Shown one piece after another: positions 45,115 through 52,804 of a DNA stretch of 64,000 bases (its first letter is position 1; the number at the start of each line of letters is the position of its first letter). Under the pieces are notes generated by a model. It did no database searches and was not told the origin of the DNA. It saw only the letters and a list, made by a program, of their open reading frames with translations. The translations under genes and the position numbers were made by a program. Origin of the DNA: Lutibacter sp. (GTDB lineage Bacteria > Bacteroidota > Bacteroidia > Flavobacteriales > Flavobacteriaceae); the NCBI RefSeq assembly GCF_013139515.1, contig NZ_WTAR01000030.1, positions 43,615 to 107,614 of the forward strand, read 5' to 3'.

Positions 45115-45303
45115 TTATTTAACTAAGCAATCTAATGACCAAGGATGATGATTTACTAATGTTTTGTGTCTATAATCACATTTAGTACATGTTGCTATAT
45201 ATGAACCTGATTGAAATCCATTTTGTTCAAGTTTGATTGAAGCATCACATTTTGGACACTTTGTTCTACCAGAAACAATTTTTCCATTTTTATATCCTAA
45301 CAT
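45115..45303 (-). CDS. Small zinc-ribbon protein
   Basis: 62 residues with CPKCDASIKL and CTKCDYRHKT, a rubredoxin-type CxxC...CxxC ribbon, then NHHPWSLDC. It overlaps the homing endonuclease gene by seven bases. Function unknown. Confidence 0.5.
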   Translation of the reverse strand: MLGYKNGKIVSGRTKCPKCDASIKLEQNGFQSGSYIATCTKCDYRHKTLVNHHPWSLDCLVK

Positions 45304-46040
45304 AATCTACTCTCTAAATTTAATAATCCAACTACGTTTAATTTATGTGGCAAGTTATTTTCAATGATATATTCATTTCTAACAATTGCAGCCTCTCTTG
45401 CTGTTTTAAAACCTGATTTATAAAGTATTTTTTTATTTTTATAATTAATTTGACATGAATATAATTTATTTATTTTATGACATGTAATTCCTATATATCC
45501 ACTAGTATTATCAATTCTTTTCCTTCTATTTAAACTGTTTATCTGATGTGTCACAAATCTACAATTATCAGGTGAATAGTTCCCATCATTATTTCTTCTA
45601 TCTATTTCCAACCCTTTTTTATATCCATTATCTAAACACCATTTATAAAACTTTGTAAAGTCTTTTCTCCATTCATCACAAACAGTTATCCCCCGACCAC
45701 CATAATTATGATAATCTTTATGTTTTTTATAATAGCACCTTTGTTTCATACCCATTAATACACTATATATTTTATCAATATTACCAACTTTTGCAAATCC
45801 ATGTTTTGTATTTCTTTTTATTATTTGTTCTTTATTAAAACAACCACATGATTTAGTTACCCCTTTTATTAAATTTCTTATTGGAGTTTTCTTTTCATTA
45901 CCACAATCACATTCAACTAATGCTAATAATCTTCCATCATTACTCATTTCATCTAATATTTTAACTAATTTTAATCTTCCAAATATACAATTTAAATATT
46001 GATTGTAATTTATTCTACTTTTATTTGTTTTTCTTTTCAT
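45297..46040 (-). CDS. HNH homing endonuclease with AP2 domain
   Basis: 247 residues. Zinc head (VECDCGNEKKT ... SCGCFNKEQI), HNH core (MKQRCYYKKHKDYHNYGGRGITVCDEWRKDF ... IDRRNNDGNYSPDNCRFVT), AP2-like tail (SGYIGITCH ... SGFKTAREAAIVRNEYIIENNLPHKLN). Closely similar to 42846 and to the relic at 17248, so the family has multiplied in this genome. The upstream region has an imperfect start-codon hairpin. Confidence 0.85.
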   Translation of the reverse strand: MKRKTNKSRINYNQYLNCIFGRLKLVKILDEMSNDGRLLALVECDCGNEKKTPIRNLIKGVTKSCGCFNKEQIIKRNTKHGFAKVGNIDKIYSVLMGMKQRCYYKKHKDYHNYGGRGITVCDEWRKDFTKFYKWCLDNGYKKGLEIDRRNNDGNYSPDNCRFVTHQINSLNRRKRIDNTSGYIGITCHKINKLYSCQINYKNKKILYKSGFKTAREAAIVRNEYIIENNLPHKLNVVGLLNLESRLC

Positions 46041-46089
46041 AATTATACCTCAAAGTTTCATTAAGAATAATTACTTATCGGTAATATTA
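46040..46089 (-). promoter_or_regulatory. Imperfect start-codon hairpin (HEG type)
   Basis: Minus strand TAATATTACC (46089-46080) pairs at 8 of 10 positions with GGTATAATTA (46049-46040), which covers part of the ribosome binding site and the first base of the ATG. The loop begins GATAAGTAATTATT, as in the hairpins at 9120 and 50401. Confidence 0.5.
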
Positions 46090-46090
46090 A

Positions 46091-46270
46091 TTATTTCTTT
46101 AATCCGTATGAATTCTTTTCCGAATATCCGTTAATTACAAAATTTGAAGCACTCATAACTTTTTTCATCACAGTCCCACAGTTATTACATTTAAATATTT
46201 TATCTTTATTGAAAACCAACTCTTCAATTTCTCTTTCACAGTTTTTACACCTTAGAATATAAATAGGCAT
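46091..46270 (-). CDS. FmdB-like zinc-ribbon protein
   Basis: 59 residues: YILRCKNCEREIEELV, FKCNNCGTVMKKV and SASNFVINGYSEKNSYG, matching the FmdB/CxxC zinc-ribbon family that is frequent in phages. Start overlaps the upstream stop as TAATG. The role is unknown; nucleic-acid binding is usually assumed. Confidence 0.6.
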   Translation of the reverse strand: MPIYILRCKNCEREIEELVFNKDKIFKCNNCGTVMKKVMSASNFVINGYSEKNSYGLKK

Positions 46271-46695
46271 TACTTATTATCCTTGTATTGATTAATTGAT
46301 TCATCATACCATTGCCAGTTATCTACTCCACCAGCTTCAAGAGCATCTAAAAGTTCTAATCTTTCTTGAATATCGTTATTATCTATAGATATTGGATTTT
46401 CAAGCCTTTTAATCTTTTCATGAAGATCAAATGTATTATACTGAAATGCTTTTAACTCTTCATTAAGATCTTTAATTTTTGATTTATACTCTTCACATAA
46501 ATCATAATTATCAATTTTCAACTTTTTAAATTCTTCATTCTTACAATTTAAACCATTAAGTGTATTCTCTATTTGTTCAGTTGCCCACTTCAATTGTTTT
46601 ATAGATACTCCATTAGGATACATCCTTTCAAACAGATCTTTTTGTTTAGGGGTACAAAGATTTAAAATACTGTTCATGTATTCTGTTTTATTCAT
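46270..46695 (-). CDS. Coiled-coil protein
   Basis: 141 residues. N-terminal MNKTEYMNSILNLCTPKQKDLFERMYPNG is a short conserved-looking helix-turn unit, followed by about 80 residues of coiled coil (KIKDLNEELKAFQYNTFDLHEKI) and an acidic end. It overlaps sbcD by one base. Possibly an accessory protein of the SbcCD complex; inferred from position. Confidence 0.45.
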   Translation of the reverse strand: MNKTEYMNSILNLCTPKQKDLFERMYPNGVSIKQLKWATEQIENTLNGLNCKNEEFKKLKIDNYDLCEEYKSKIKDLNEELKAFQYNTFDLHEKIKRLENPISIDNNDIQERLELLDALEAGGVDNWQWYDESINQYKDNK

Positions 46696-47657
46696 TATCT
46701 TAAACCCATATTTTTATAAATGATATCAGAATGTACTTTACTAATCTTATTTTCTTCTAAATAAGTTTCCATATTATCTTCAAACTTAATAGTTGTTTTG
46801 TCTTCATTGAGTAATGAATTATAATAATCTTTTATTTTCTCATTGTCAATCTTTTTATTTCTTTCATCTTCAATTTCTTGAATACTAAAAACTTCACTTG
46901 ATGGATCAATAGGAATGTCAAATGATTCACATTCTCTTGTTTTCGTATCAAATATAACACATCTTGGTTTATGATCAAGTTGTTTAGAATTCATCCTCAT
47001 TAAACTACCAAGATTAAATAAGTGTTTATTTCCATAATGATGATCAAATGATTGGTGATTATCTCCGCTGACAATCACATCAAACTTATTTTTTCTTAAA
47101 AATATACTTGCATTTTCATATTCTTCTTGTTGTTTCCATAATTTATCTTTAATTACCATAATATGAGCAACTAAAATATTAAAACTATCTGAATTTTTAA
47201 TAATTGGTATTTCATCATTATAATTCATTCCATAAATATTAATATTTCTATCTATAATAATTGGATCGGTATTATTTAATTGGGTTATAACACCAGAAGA
47301 ATATAATACTTTAAGTGGTGTATTTTCTAATGAAGTCATTCTATTTCTTTGATCATGGTTTCCAGCAACACTAAAACATTTACCTTTAAATTTAGATAAT
47401 AACTTAATTGTTTTAGCTATAGTTTCAAATGTAATTCTTTTAATCTGAAATTTTTTAGATTTTAAATCATAATTAACTCTATCATGACTAAAATTAAAAA
47501 AATCACCACTCTGAAGCATCATATCACATTTATGTTTATTTCCTAAATCAATACAATAATTAAGTTTAGTGAATTGTTTATTATAATAATCATCAATTCT
47601 ATGTAATGGTGCTTTTTCATCTATATGTAAATCTGATGGGGGTATTAGTATTTTCAT
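46695..47657 (-). CDS. sbcD: SbcD/Mre11-type nuclease (gp47-like)
   Basis: 320 residues, calcineurin-like metallophosphoesterase: SDLHID (motif I), QSGDFFNFS (II), SVAGNHDQRN (III), LVAHIMVI (IV) and VSGDNHQSF (V). It pairs with Rad50/SbcC to process DNA ends for recombination-dependent replication. The N-lobe of the partner lies just upstream and the C-lobe about 2 kb downstream. Confidence 0.85.
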   Translation of the reverse strand: MKILIPPSDLHIDEKAPLHRIDDYYNKQFTKLNYCIDLGNKHKCDMMLQSGDFFNFSHDRVNYDLKSKKFQIKRITFETIAKTIKLLSKFKGKCFSVAGNHDQRNRMTSLENTPLKVLYSSGVITQLNNTDPIIIDRNINIYGMNYNDEIPIIKNSDSFNILVAHIMVIKDKLWKQQEEYENASIFLRKNKFDVIVSGDNHQSFDHHYGNKHLFNLGSLMRMNSKQLDHKPRCVIFDTKTRECESFDIPIDPSSEVFSIQEIEDERNKKIDNEKIKDYYNSLLNEDKTTIKFEDNMETYLEENKISKVHSDIIYKNMGLR

Positions 47658-47842
47658 TATTTTCCCTTATATGCCAAGCCTAATTTACGTCTAAATTTAC
47701 TTGCTTGTCTAATAGTTGGTTCAATACAAGCATTGTCACATGCTCTAATACAAGCATTGTTCTCAAACACTTGTTTGTTTAATAAAGTTCTACCTTTCTT
47801 CCCTGTATCTAAATCTGCCCAATTAATCATTGGTAATGTCAT
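47657..47842 (-). CDS. Small basic Cys-containing protein
   Basis: 61 residues from ATG 47842 (GGAG six bases upstream; a longer in-frame version from 47866 lies deeper in the Rad50 N-lobe gene). NACIRACDNACIEPTIRQASKFRRKLGLAYKGK: three Cys and a basic end. Overlaps both neighbours. Function unknown. Confidence 0.5.
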   Translation of the reverse strand: MTLPMINWADLDTGKKGRTLLNKQVFENNACIRACDNACIEPTIRQASKFRRKLGLAYKGK

Positions 47843-49091
47843 TACAATCTCCTGTTTTATTTCCACAAATAGGGCATATCCCCATATCTTTAATATAATC
47901 TACCTTTTCAATTTCTTTAATTTCAATCAAATGGTTTAGATTTCCACAATCTCCTGCATTGCTTTCTAATGTATACAATATTTTTTCTATACTGTCAACA
48001 TTATTCTTTAAAGAAATATAATCTTTTATTGATTTATTGATTCTATTTTTATGATTTTCAATACCAAGCCAATCAGTGATGTTTTCCATCTCTTCACTTA
48101 AATATTTAACCCTATCATAAATAGTTTGACAATTCTTTAATTTCTTCTCTAATTTAGAGAACTCTACTAAGTTTGAATTGATTAAGGCACTCTGCCCTTC
48201 CAAATCAATAATTGTCTTAATCTTATCTATTCTACCGATGTTTTCATTGATACAAGATATTATTTTATTAACTTGGTTACTGTCTTGCTCCAGCATTTGA
48301 TATTTATCTATTTTATCCTTGTTCACTTTTAGTTTCTGTTCACTTTTTATGAACAAGCTCAATTTATGAACAGTGATATTATTTTTATTTAAATCTGCTG
48401 ATATTTTATCGCATAGATTTAAATCATCTTCTAACTTGTTATGAATTTTAATAAAATCATCTAATTTAGTAATAAGTACTTGCACTTTATCAAGATTTTC
48501 ATACTTTAATAAGCTTTTATTAAAATCCTTTATATTGCTATTACTTATTTTAATCTTAGAATCAATTCTTTTTATATTAGCATCTGCTTCTATTTGAGTT
48601 TGATCAATAATAGAAAGATCAGTTGCTCTATTTATCATCCTTGCTCTTTCAGATGACTTTTCATTAATAAAAAAATACTTATGTTCTTGATCCCTAAAAC
48701 TATAATCTTCTAAAGATAGGAAATCCTTTACTTCATCTGGTGGATTATGACCAAAAGAATTTAGAGAATCTTCAATAGTAGGAATATTATAATCATTGAT
48801 TGTATTACTTTTATTTCTTTGTCTATTGACAGTGCCATCAGGAAAACCTTCATCTCCTTCAAATACAAGATCAATATTTGTAATCTCTTTTGTTTTCTTT
48901 TTCTTTGCTAAATCCCACGGCATGTAGCGACTGTATCTATTAGGTGAATTATTTAAAACTATATCTACTGCTCTAAAAATAGCAGATTTGCCCATATTTG
49001 AAGATCCAGATATAATATTAACATTTGGATGTAAAATCAATTCTGTATTTTTATGATTTTGAACATTTTTTATCTTAATAGTTTTAAGCAT
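47823..49091 (-). CDS. N-terminal lobe of a split Rad50/SbcC with zinc hook
   Basis: 422 residues. MLKTIKIKNVQNHKNTELIL and Walker A in IISGSSNMGKSAIFRAVDIV are typical of SMC/Rad50 N-lobes. A long coiled coil (about 165-390) follows, then the hook motif CPICGNKTGDC, and the chain ends nine residues later, where a complete SbcC would return with a second coiled coil and Walker B. Those parts are encoded at 44612-44851 and 44007-44618. Confidence 0.75.
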   Translation of the reverse strand: MLKTIKIKNVQNHKNTELILHPNVNIISGSSNMGKSAIFRAVDIVLNNSPNRYSRYMPWDLAKKKKTKEITNIDLVFEGDEGFPDGTVNRQRNKSNTINDYNIPTIEDSLNSFGHNPPDEVKDFLSLEDYSFRDQEHKYFFINEKSSERARMINRATDLSIIDQTQIEADANIKRIDSKIKISNSNIKDFNKSLLKYENLDKVQVLITKLDDFIKIHNKLEDDLNLCDKISADLNKNNITVHKLSLFIKSEQKLKVNKDKIDKYQMLEQDSNQVNKIISCINENIGRIDKIKTIIDLEGQSALINSNLVEFSKLEKKLKNCQTIYDRVKYLSEEMENITDWLGIENHKNRINKSIKDYISLKNNVDSIEKILYTLESNAGDCGNLNHLIEIKEIEKVDYIKDMGICPICGNKTGDCNDITND

Positions 49092-49094
49092 TAT

Positions 49095-49436
49095 TTAATC
49101 TCTATCTAAAGTATTAGCATAATCAACTAATTCATTACAAACAATAACCCTATCTGTATTTCTAACAACTTCAATACTTTGTGATTCATTCCATCCTATA
49201 TATTCTTTTGTTTTTTCATCTCTAGTTATATTTTTAGCTAGCCAAGACCCCTTATGTTTTTCACAATAAGGATAGATACATACCCCTTCATCATCTACAA
49301 ATGTAGGGCCACACCCCTCACATAAAACTTGCCAACCACAACCTTCTTTTAATTTTTCACCATTACCCATATATTTAAAATCTCCAAAATCTTTACCAAA
49401 CATATCTATTGAACATTGCTTGCAAAATTCAGCCAT
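49095..49436 (-). CDS. Cys-rich phage protein
   Basis: 113 residues from ATG 49436 (AAAGGA eight bases upstream). MAEFCKQCSIDMFGKDFGDF, then GCGWQVLCEGCGPTFVDDEG and YPYCEKH contain eight Cys, a pattern of small zinc proteins found in many phages. Function unknown. The frame continues upstream to ATG 49514 but that part looks like a relic of another gene. Confidence 0.6.
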   Translation of the reverse strand: MAEFCKQCSIDMFGKDFGDFKYMGNGEKLKEGCGWQVLCEGCGPTFVDDEGVCIYPYCEKHKGSWLAKNITRDEKTKEYIGWNESQSIEVVRNTDRVIVCNELVDYANTLDRD

Positions 49437-49514
49437 TGTATTTAATCCTTTTATTTTTTCTAAACAATCACCGTGAATTAATCTTATTGTTTTTCTCTTA
49501 TATGTTAAATTCAT
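49437..49514 (-). pseudogene. Possible N-terminal relic of a DNA methyltransferase
   Basis: Twenty-six codons in frame with the Cys-rich gene read MNLTYKRKTIRLIHGDCLEK followed by IKGLN. IRLIHGDCLEKIK is very like the start of N4/N6 DNA methyltransferases (xxLIxGDCLExLK), but the DPPY and SAM motifs are missing. It lies at the 3' end of the GIY-YIG gene, so the rest was perhaps lost with that insertion. Short, so uncertain. Confidence 0.35.
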
Positions 49515-50402
49515 TTAATCCTCTATATACCAAAAAGATAATCCTTTTGTTGTTTTTTGTCTATTATGTAAAACATTACATATTCCTTGACTTAATACTC
49601 CAGTATCTTCTCTTACTTCTAAAATACTTAAATATATTTTACCATTAGAACAACCTATTTTTTTACCATTCATTAATGATTTTGCTCTTTTAATAGCATA
49701 TTTTTTATCAATTTTCATACCTTTAATTGGACTTGGTTTACCAATTCTTGATTTAGATATTTTTATTTTTGTTTCTTCTGAAAGTTTTCTACCTTTACAA
49801 GACTCAGAAAGATTTTTTTTATGTTCTTCGGAAAAATGCTTACCATAAGCCCAATGATTTTCTTTTGTATTTACCTTAGACATTATATCTCTTGTTTTCT
49901 TTGTATGTTTTCTACCATAATTTCCATTATTTTTACCACTTGAAGCTATTGAAATTTTCTTCTTTGTTTCTTCTGAAAGTTTAGATCCAGTTCTTAATTT
50001 TGATAATTTCAATCTTACTTCTTTTGTATGTGTTTTTCCATACATACCATTTTTTTCACCAATCAATAATCCTTTTCTCTTTTCTGACATTCTCTTTTTA
50101 ACTTCATCACTAAAATATACATTTGAATTTCCACCAGATATTAAATTATATCCATATGGAGAAATAGTATTTAATTTATCAATCCAATATATTTCTCTAC
50201 TATTTAATTCATCAACTTTACACTCTTCTAATACATCAAATATAAAATTATTAACTCCATATTTAATTATAGATTTTTTTATAGAAGATTTATATTTAGT
50301 TTTTTTATTTTTATGTTCAGTTAATCTTCTTTGTATATTTATACTCTGTCCAATATAACATTTTTTAGTTATTTTATTTTCAATACAGTAAATTCCTATC
50401 AT
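49515..50402 (-). CDS. GIY-YIG homing endonuclease
   Basis: 295 residues. GIY-YIG domain at the N-terminus (GIYCIENKITKKCYIGQSINIQRRLTEH, catalytic Arg and later Glu in LNSREIYWID), four or five NUMOD3-like helices (LSEETKKKISIASSGKNNGNYG and similar), and a NUMOD1-type helix-turn-helix end (SILEVREDTGVLSQGICNVLHN). It is a free-standing homing gene. The ATG is covered by a perfect 10-bp stem. Confidence 0.85.
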   Translation of the reverse strand: MIGIYCIENKITKKCYIGQSINIQRRLTEHKNKKTKYKSSIKKSIIKYGVNNFIFDVLEECKVDELNSREIYWIDKLNTISPYGYNLISGGNSNVYFSDEVKKRMSEKRKGLLIGEKNGMYGKTHTKEVRLKLSKLRTGSKLSEETKKKISIASSGKNNGNYGRKHTKKTRDIMSKVNTKENHWAYGKHFSEEHKKNLSESCKGRKLSEETKIKISKSRIGKPSPIKGMKIDKKYAIKRAKSLMNGKKIGCSNGKIYLSILEVREDTGVLSQGICNVLHNRQKTTKGLSFWYIED

Positions 50403-50445
50403 AATATGTCTCCAAGTATTTTTAATATACTTATCGACATATTAT
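50401..50445 (-). promoter_or_regulatory. Start-codon sequestering hairpin (HEG type)
   Basis: On the minus strand ATAATATGTC (50445-50436) pairs perfectly with GACATATTAT (50410-50401), which covers two bases of the ATG and adjoins the ribosome binding site. The 25-nt loop starts GATAAGTATATT and ends CTTGGA, as in the hairpin at 9120-9179 whose stem sequence differs. Confidence 0.7.
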
Positions 50446-50458
50446 AGAATTACTTTAA

Positions 50459-51040
50459 TCATTCAAGACCCAACCTGAAAACTGACAAAAAATATGCATC
50501 AGCTAAATCATATTCTGTCTTTTTAGGTAATTTATTATCTAAAATATACTTATCTATAACACACTTTGCTTTCTTTGGCAAGCGATTATATGTAACTATT
50601 TTAACCCATTCCTTACCATACTTTTCTTTCAAATCCTTCTTTGCTTGTTTAACTTCTGGAACTATTGGTTTTCTCCATTCAGTAACCGGAACTATTCCAA
50701 TGCAAATAGGCTTAAACATATCATATATAAATGTTCTACAATACCAAAAATTTCCTTGGATAATATCCTTCATTCCAGATTGACCACCATAAGCCAATCC
50801 TTCAATAACTATTCCTTTAAGACCATAACCATAATTTTCATAAATAAAAGATTCCATTTCTAAACTATTATATATTAATAGTTCTTCATCATTCTTAACA
50901 GGATAAGGTAATTTTTTATTTGATTTTAAATCATTTGGTTTTGATTTAATAACTTTAAGATCAACTATATTCTTTCTATGATCTATACAAACTAAACCTG
51001 ATGATCTCAAACTAAGGTCTATTCCTATTATCCCAGTCAT
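50459..51040 (-). CDS. RuvC-like Holliday junction resolvase
   Basis: 193 residues with an RNase H-like acidic triad in the right order: IGIDLSLRSSGL (Asp 7), IVIEGLAYGGQ (Glu near 75) and EYDLADAYFLSVF (Asp near 181). The middle contains K-rich segments (KQAKKDLKEKYG). Likely a junction or branched-DNA resolvase for recombination and packaging. ATG overlaps the previous stop (TAATG). Confidence 0.75.
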   Translation of the reverse strand: MTGIIGIDLSLRSSGLVCIDHRKNIVDLKVIKSKPNDLKSNKKLPYPVKNDEELLIYNSLEMESFIYENYGYGLKGIVIEGLAYGGQSGMKDIIQGNFWYCRTFIYDMFKPICIGIVPVTEWRKPIVPEVKQAKKDLKEKYGKEWVKIVTYNRLPKKAKCVIDKYILDNKLPKKTEYDLADAYFLSVFRLGLE

Positions 51041-51207
51041 TATACTATCACCTTAGCAGGATTAACAATTAACTTTGATCCTTTAGGGCCAAATCCAGAA
51101 ACTTTTCTACCTTTCAAATAATTTTTTATTAACATATTAGATAATTTTCTTCTGGTCTTATATGCTTCAAAAGTTTCACCTTCCATTCTCTTCGCTGTAT
51201 TTTCCAT
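51040..51207 (-). CDS. Small basic protein, 55 aa
   Basis: MENTAKRMEGETFEAYKTRR, then LSNMLIKNYLKGRKVSGFGP: basic, ending KVIV. GAGG upstream and a TAATG overlap with the resolvase make it a convincing small gene. No family recognised; the 51208-51269 stretch upstream holds nothing I can name. Confidence 0.55.
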   Translation of the reverse strand: MENTAKRMEGETFEAYKTRRKLSNMLIKNYLKGRKVSGFGPKGSKLIVNPAKVIV

Positions 51208-51269
51208 TATCAATCCTCTTTATATTTTTTTATTTCAGTTTGTATTTTATTTACATCATCGTTCGGTGC

Positions 51270-51563
51270 CTAATACTCTGGATAGTCATAAGCGCTTAAA
51301 CACTCTGCACACAGAGCATGTTTTTTCCATTGGTGGTTTTTAGCGACCCATTTTTCTTCTTTCAAAAACTGTCCGCAATCGTGGCATTTATCATGGTATT
51401 GGCTCCGAACTATGCGGTCAACTTGACCCAATAGGGCTACGCCTTTTGAGGTTTCTGCCAAGTCAGATAATCGCCCTATTATTGTGCCACTGTCATTTCT
51501 TACCATACCGTTTTCTTGTACTGTAAAACCTGCAATGTCGTATGTTGTGCATGTGTCACACAT
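51270..51563 (-). CDS. Zinc-finger protein of foreign composition
   Basis: 97 residues from ATG 51563 (AAGGA eight bases upstream; ATG 51596 would include that site). MCDTCTTYDIAGF at the start and CHDCGQFLKEEKWVAKNHQW ... LCAECLSAYD at the end form two CxxC sets. This gene and the next have clearly more G and C than all their neighbours, which suggests recent acquisition. Confidence 0.55.
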   Translation of the reverse strand: MCDTCTTYDIAGFTVQENGMVRNDSGTIIGRLSDLAETSKGVALLGQVDRIVRSQYHDKCHDCGQFLKEEKWVAKNHQWKKHALCAECLSAYDYPEY

Positions 51564-51608
51564 GTTATTTCCTTTCTTATATCTTAATTGTTCCACTGAT
51601 TATGGACG

Positions 51609-51761
51609 TTAGCGAGAAAAGCAGATACCCATCAGAACAGCTCCAAAAAATGCACCATAAATAGCAAAATAGGAAGGCGAAACTATCAAGTTATACTTTT
51701 CACAGTATACACCACCGACCATGTAAATTACTGAAACGATAATAATTAATAAATATTTCAT
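51609..51761 (-). CDS. Small membrane protein, 50 aa
   Basis: MKYLLIIIVSVIYMVGGVYC and AIYGAFFGAVLMGICFSR form two hydrophobic segments around a short polar loop. The ribosome binding site AGGAGGGGGAG is one of the strongest in the window. Size and topology would suit a holin or a membrane-bound inhibitor, but nothing proves it. Composition resembles the adjacent gene at 51270. Confidence 0.55.
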   Translation of the reverse strand: MKYLLIIIVSVIYMVGGVYCEKYNLIVSPSYFAIYGAFFGAVLMGICFSR

Positions 51762-51776
51762 AATTTTCTCCCCCTC

Positions 51777-52616
51777 CTAGCAAAAATTTTCACGAAATTT
51801 ATCAAGTTTATCTCCTGTTACTAAACTTCTAAAGCCATAACGATTACAAACACTTATATAATCTTTAATGTCTAATTTTTCAAAATCCTTTATCTTTGGT
51901 GTTAATGTACCCTTAAATGGTAGTTTTGTCAATGTTTTATTTCTTTCTTTAATTAGTGGAGCAGTCATTAATATATTTCTAAATGTTTTTGATGCTGGTT
52001 TCATTTTGCCATGCATAAATTTTATAGCTGTTTTTTCTTTAACCCCTGAAACACCTTCTACATTATCACTCAAGCAACCACCTAATTGTTTAACTTCCTC
52101 CCATTCTTTAGGAGTACATCCAAATTCAGTCATTAAATCATTTTTAGTATAAACTCTCTCTTTAAAATTCATCATGCTGCAATGATCAAGAAGTTGATAT
52201 CCATCCTTATCATTAGATAATACTAAATAAGAATCTGGTTTATTTTTAACTATTGATGCTATTAAATCATCACCCTCATACCATTCTTGCATGAAATTAT
52301 TTCTAAATCCAAGATCAGGTATAATTTCATCTTTTAATCTTTCAAATTGTGGAAAAGCAATTGATTCAAGTTCAAGTTGTTCATCAGTTTTATCTTTATT
52401 CCTTTTATGTTTATATGGTGTATACATCAATCTTCTTTTAGATCGTCTTGAATCCCATATAAATATAAAATCATTTATTTTAAGATTATTGGCAACTTTA
52501 ATAATCTTATTTATAAAGTTGAAGATAATACCTGATTGTTGATTATTATAACTAAGACCTTGAAGGGCAAACATTCCGGTGTAACACATGTAATTACAAT
52601 CAACTATTATCTTCAT
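51777..52616 (-). CDS. 5'-3' exonuclease (FLAP/Pol I N-terminal type)
   Basis: 279 residues. IIVDCNYMCYTGMFAL at the start, DFIFIWDSRRSKRRLMYTPYKHKR, EWYEGDDLIASIV, LVLSNDKDGYQLL and GGCLSDNVEGVSGVKEKTAIKF (helix-hairpin-helix) are the metal- and DNA-binding motifs of the PIN/FEN family in order. It removes RNA primers and flaps, and stands next to RecA. Overlaps the next upstream gene by four bases. Confidence 0.85.
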   Translation of the reverse strand: MKIIVDCNYMCYTGMFALQGLSYNNQQSGIIFNFINKIIKVANNLKINDFIFIWDSRRSKRRLMYTPYKHKRNKDKTDEQLELESIAFPQFERLKDEIIPDLGFRNNFMQEWYEGDDLIASIVKNKPDSYLVLSNDKDGYQLLDHCSMMNFKERVYTKNDLMTEFGCTPKEWEEVKQLGGCLSDNVEGVSGVKEKTAIKFMHGKMKPASKTFRNILMTAPLIKERNKTLTKLPFKGTLTPKIKDFEKLDIKDYISVCNRYGFRSLVTGDKLDKFRENFC

Positions 52617-52804
52617 TTAATCTCCTTAAACTTTTCATAAAATTCTTTTCTTTCCCTAACATAAATAACTCCACTTGATACATCATTCCCAAATTGTGGA
52701 GAATACATGACCATTATTTGACCATCTCTATCATTTGTTGCATTTACAACTTCATCTAATTTGTAATAAACATGATCTGTTTTTATATTAAAGAATTTTT
52801 TCAC
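52613..52804 (-). CDS. Small DUF1653-like protein
   Basis: 63 residues from GTG 52804, which overlaps the recA stop (TAGTG) with GAGG upstream. YYKLDEVVNATNDRDGQIMVMYSPQF ... GVIYVRERKEFYEKFKEI follows the DUF1653 plan (K/L-x-YxVxxxAxxT...VxYxxxY...WvRxxxxFxe), though weakly. Function unknown. Confidence 0.45.
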   Translation of the reverse strand: MKKFFNIKTDHVYYKLDEVVNATNDRDGQIMVMYSPQFGNDVSSGVIYVRERKEFYEKFKEIK

